Of a stretch of DNA of 7,465 nucleotides, positions 4,455-7,465 are shown one piece after another. This stretch comes from Treponema sp. (GTDB lineage: Bacteria > Spirochaetota > Spirochaetia > Treponematales > Breznakiellaceae). The translations under genes were made by a program, and so were the position numbers. Below the pieces are notes generated by a model. That model was not told the origin of the DNA and did not search any database. It was given only the letters and a program-made list of their open reading frames with translations. The stretch covers positions 1 through 7,465 of the forward strand of contig JAIRTS010000184.1 in the NCBI GenBank assembly GCA_031254795.1. Direction: 5' to 3'. Numbering within the stretch: the stretch's first letter is position 1; every line of letters starts with the position of its first letter.

Positions 4455-5694
4455 CAGTGGCCGGGAAGAAAACACCTGCTCTTTTTGCGGGAAAAGCGGC
4501 GATGCGTCACGACGGCTTATAGCGGGTCCACGCGATATTTACATTTGCAATGAATGCATAGAATTATGCAACGCCATTCTTGTTGATGAAGCGGGCGACG
4601 CTTCGTCAAAGTTTACCGAAGACATTCCGGCTCCTAGGGAAATCAAGGAGTATCTTGATCAATTCGTGATAGGGCAGGACGGCGCGAAGAAGGCGTTGTC
4701 CGTCGCGGTGTACAACCACTACAAGCGCATAGCGAATCCCAGAAAAGAGACCGGTGATGTTGAAATTGAGAAATCCAATGTGTTGCTCATAGGACCAACC
4801 GGCACCGGAAAGACGTTGCTTGCGAAAACCTTGGCGCGCAAACTCAAGGTTCCTTACGCCATTGTGGACGCAACCACCCTTACCGAAGCGGGATACGTGG
4901 GTGAGGATGTGGAAAATATCCTTCTAAAACTCATCCAGAACGCGGGCAACAACATAGCGGCGGCTGAACGGGGCATCGTGTACATTGACGAGATCGATAA
5001 AATCGCCCGTAAGGGAGAGAACGTTTCCATTACGCGGGATGTTTCTGGCGAAGGCGTGCAACAGGCGTTGCTTAAAATAATAGAGGGAACCATCGCTTCA
5101 GTGCCGCCGCAGGGCGGACGCAAGCATCCGAATCAGGAGATGCTCCGCATTGACACCACGAACATCCTGTTTATCTGTGGCGGGGCTTTTGTGGGGCTTG
5201 ATAAAATCATCGAACAGCGGGTTGTGCAACGGCCCATGGGCTTTGGCACGGATATAGCCGAGCGTTCGGAGAAAAACCTCAAAAAACTGTATGACGCCAT
5301 TCACCCCGATGATCTCATTCATTTCGGCATGATACCGGAATTTATCGGACGACTTCCCATCGCCGTAAGCCTTGACGAGCTTAAACTTGACGATCTGAAA
5401 CGAATCATCACCGAGCCGAAAAACGCCATTGTCAAGCAGTACCAGGCGTCCATGTTGTTTGATGACGTGCAGCTTGAATTTACCGAAGAAGCCATTAACG
5501 CCATCGCCGGCACCGCCATCAAACAGAAAACCGGCGCTCGCGGCATTCGATCCATTGTGGAAAAGCTTTTGACGGACATCATGTTTGAAATTCCTTCAAT
5601 GCGGGGACGGGAACACATGAAGGTTGTCATTACAAAGAATACGGTGGAAAAATTAACGCCACCTGAGATTGTTTCTATTCAGAAAAGCGCATGA
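4438..5694 (+). CDS. clpX: ATP-dependent Clp protease ATP-binding subunit ClpX
   Basis: ClpX is the hexameric AAA+ unfoldase that recognises substrates and translocates them into ClpP. At 418 residues it is full length. The N-terminal zinc-binding domain has Cys14, Cys17, Cys37 and Cys40 (C-X2-C-X19-C-X2-C). The AAA+ module shows Walker A GPTGTGKT at 119-126, the pore-1 loop GYVG at 152-155, Walker B IVYIDEIDK at 180-188 with Asp184 and Glu185, the RKH loop at 228-230, the arginine finger Arg305 in PEFIGRLP, and sensor-2 Arg368 in GARGIR. The ClpP-docking loop reads MGF (267-269) where E. coli has IGF, a conservative change. The start overlaps the end of clpP by 17 bases and has AGGGAG four bases upstream. 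Its TGA overlaps the lon ATG (ATGA). Confidence 0.98.
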   Translation: MARLRSSGREENTCSFCGKSGDASRRLIAGPRDIYICNECIELCNAILVDEAGDASSKFTEDIPAPREIKEYLDQFVIGQDGAKKALSVAVYNHYKRIANPRKETGDVEIEKSNVLLIGPTGTGKTLLAKTLARKLKVPYAIVDATTLTEAGYVGEDVENILLKLIQNAGNNIAAAERGIVYIDEIDKIARKGENVSITRDVSGEGVQQALLKIIEGTIASVPPQGGRKHPNQEMLRIDTTNILFICGGAFVGLDKIIEQRVVQRPMGFGTDIAERSEKNLKKLYDAIHPDDLIHFGMIPEFIGRLPIAVSLDELKLDDLKRIITEPKNAIVKQYQASMLFDDVQLEFTEEAINAIAGTAIKQKTGARGIRSIVEKLLTDIMFEIPSMRGREHMKVVITKNTVEKLTPPEIVSIQKSA

Positions 5695-7465
5695 AACTCT
5701 CCGGCGCCGCAAAGTTTTTTTCCGGCTTGTCTGGTTCAAAAAATTCTGTACCGGCGAAGGAAGCGTTTCCCCTCCTGCCGCTGAGAGAGTTGGTGCTGTT
5801 TCCCAATACCGTACTTCCTGTGTTTATCACCTATAAGGCGGGTATATACGCCATTGACGAGGCGCTCAAACGGGAGCGCCGGCTTTTCGCCTCGTGTATC
5901 AGGAACGCGAAAACCGGCGAGACGTACTCTGCGGGTACGGTCGCCAGCGTCGTTCAGCATCTAAAGTTGCCAGATAACAGCTATCGCGCGGTGTTACAGG
6001 GCGAGTACCGCGCCATGATCGACGCAAGCGCCCGGCGGCAGGATGTGGCGTTGGTAAAAGTCTCGCCCATCGGCGTCGTAAGCGAACACGGCACTGCGGA
6101 AGACGAGGAATACCCGGCGATTATAAACGCGCTTATGAGGAGCGTTCAAAAATCCTTTAGCCAATACGCCGGATTCACCAAAAAAGTAAGCGCTGAAACC
6201 TTGGTCGCCATTGAAAAATCCGAACGCGCCGAACACGTGGCAGACATTATATGCAACAGCGTTTCCCTTAAACCTGAAAAAAAAGTGGAGCTTTTGTCGA
6301 TTGTGGACACACGGGAACGGCTTGAGACGCTTTTTGAAACGCTTGAGATTGAGAACGAAATTTTCGGCATACAGAAAAACATTTCCGGCAATGTCCGCAA
6401 TCGCGTGGAAAAGACCCATCGTGAATACATCCTCCGAGAGCAGTTGAAAGAAATAAACAAGGAGCTTGGCAAAGATACGAATGTCGACGAGTTCGCCGAT
6501 CTGGAACACGCCATAGAGAGCGGAAATCCGGGAGAAGAAGTTCTTCTAAAAGCCCGCAAGGAACTGGCGCGACTTCGGAAACTCCAACCTTTGTCCCCGG
6601 AATCTGGCGTGATCCGCGCCTACCTTGAGTGGTTGGCGGATATACCCTGGACGGAAGCCAGCGACGACGTGGCGGATCTGGCGCGCGCGGAGAGGATACT
6701 CGACGAGGATCATTTCGCCATGAAAAAGGCGAAAGAGCGGATCATAGAATTCATCGCCGTTCACAACTTGCTGCGTAGTGAGGAAGAACACAAAAAAGAC
6801 GAAGCGCCGCGCGGTGAGGCGGACGATATAACGCGGCGCGCGTCAAATTTTTCCATAAAGGGTCCCATACTCTGCTTTGTCGGACCTCCCGGTACTGGCA
6901 AGACCAGTCTCGGCAAATCCATAGCCCGTTGTCTGGGCAGAAAATTTGTGCGCATGTCCCTGGGCGGCGTACGGGACGAGGCTGAAATTCGCGGGCATCG
7001 TAAAACCTATGTGGGCGCCTTGCCCGGCAGAATCATCCAATCCATGCGCAAGGCGGGCAGCGTCAATCCCGTGTTTCTCCTTGACGAGATCGACAAGATG
7101 TCTGGCGATTTCCGGGGCGATCCGGCTTCCGCTTTGCTTGAAGTGCTCGATCCCGAACAGAACGCGACGTTCATGGATCACTACCTTGAAGTGCCATACG
7201 ATCTTTCAAAGACGCTTTTCATCACAACAGCGAATTCTCTGCACGCCATACCGTATCCGCTCCTTGACCGCATGGAAATCATCGAAATACCGGGATACGG
7301 CGAAAATGAGAAGCTCGCCATCGCAAAACAGTTTTTGGTGCCACGGCAACTTGCGGAAAATGGCTTGAAAGACGCGAAAATCGTTTTTAAAGATGAAACT
7401 ATCCGGGAAATAATTCGGCGCTGGACAATGGAGTCCGGCGTACGGAGCCTTGAGCGGGAAATCGC
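5691..7465 (+). CDS. lon: ATP-dependent protease Lon, N-terminal 591 residues (runs off right edge)
   Basis: Lon is a homo-oligomeric AAA+ serine protease that degrades misfolded and regulatory proteins. The ATG overlaps the clpX stop in ATGA, and the frame stays open to the window edge. A 25-residue lead precedes the N-terminal substrate-binding domain, which begins AFPLLPLRELVLFPNTVLPV; a helical coiled-coil region follows (about 210-320, including VEKTHREYILREQLKEINKE). The AAA+ domain has Walker A GPPGTGKT at 398-405, the pore-loop region LGGVRDEAEIRGHRKTYVG at 424-442, Walker B VFLLDEIDK at 461-469, sensor-1 Asn515 in TTANS and arginine finger Arg527 in LLDRME. ESGVRSLEREI near the edge is the sensor-2 helix. 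The protease domain with its Ser-Lys dyad lies beyond the window. A charged linker (about 362-387) before KGPIL is longer than in E. coli Lon. Confidence 0.97.
   Translation, partial: MKLSGAAKFFSGLSGSKNSVPAKEAFPLLPLRELVLFPNTVLPVFITYKAGIYAIDEALKRERRLFASCIRNAKTGETYSAGTVASVVQHLKLPDNSYRAVLQGEYRAMIDASARRQDVALVKVSPIGVVSEHGTAEDEEYPAIINALMRSVQKSFSQYAGFTKKVSAETLVAIEKSERAEHVADIICNSVSLKPEKKVELLSIVDTRERLETLFETLEIENEIFGIQKNISGNVRNRVEKTHREYILREQLKEINKELGKDTNVDEFADLEHAIESGNPGEEVLLKARKELARLRKLQPLSPESGVIRAYLEWLADIPWTEASDDVADLARAERILDEDHFAMKKAKERIIEFIAVHNLLRSEEEHKKDEAPRGEADDITRRASNFSIKGPILCFVGPPGTGKTSLGKSIARCLGRKFVRMSLGGVRDEAEIRGHRKTYVGALPGRIIQSMRKAGSVNPVFLLDEIDKMSGDFRGDPASALLEVLDPEQNATFMDHYLEVPYDLSKTLFITTANSLHAIPYPLLDRMEIIEIPGYGENEKLAIAKQFLVPRQLAENGLKDAKIVFKDETIREIIRRWTMESGVRSLEREI

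Overview
The window is an ordinary bacterial chromosomal segment. Its strongest content is a co-directional proteostasis operon on the + strand: trigger factor (tig), ClpP, ClpX and the first three quarters of Lon, which runs off the right edge. To the left, on the - strand, lie a bactofilin gene, a stand-alone CinA C-terminal-domain (PncC-type) gene, and the first 148 codons of a low-complexity protein that runs off the left edge. The organism is a Gram-negative-type bacterium of moderate GC. Gene content and the look of the trigger factor and bactofilin suggest a spirochaete, perhaps a gut Treponema. This is inference from memory of these families and was not tested by a search.

Layout. 1-444 (-): N-terminus of an unidentified disordered protein with a strong Shine-Dalgarno. 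445-1096: 652 bases with no convincing gene but many inverted repeats, a good leftward sigma70-type promoter (937-910) and a weaker pair of overlapping divergent promoter-like boxes near 654-681. 1097-1594 (-): PncC/CinA-C. 1591-2016 (-): bactofilin, sharing a 4-base ATGA overlap with pncC, so the two are very probably translationally coupled. 2017-2110: bactofilin upstream region, with a T-tract and promoter-like boxes that would place transcription start at or next to the ATG. 2111-2326 (-): a coding-like stretch with no good start, perhaps a gene remnant. 2327-2465: AT-rich tig promoter and leader, with a 9-bp inverted repeat, a near-perfect 17-base direct repeat and two tiny upstream reading frames. 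2466-3836 tig, 3840-4454 clpP, 4438-5694 clpX, 5691-7465 lon (partial).

How the genes work together. Trigger factor receives nascent chains at the ribosome exit tunnel. ClpX unfolds tagged or damaged proteins and feeds them to the ClpP peptidase barrel, and Lon independently degrades misfolded proteins. The tight packing (a 3-base gap, a 17-base overlap, a 4-base overlap) indicates a single transcript from the promoter at 2364-2392 with coupled translation. All catalytic and ATPase motifs expected in the visible parts are present. Bactofilin is a cytoskeletal polymer and PncC a nucleotide-salvage amidase; their pairing looks positional rather than functional.

I see no CRISPR array, insertion sequence, rRNA or recognisable tRNA, and no clear new defence or biosynthetic system. 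The points most worth a second look are the structured non-coding block at 445-1096, the coding-like remnant at 2111-2326, the unusual tig leader and the possibly leaderless bactofilin mRNA.
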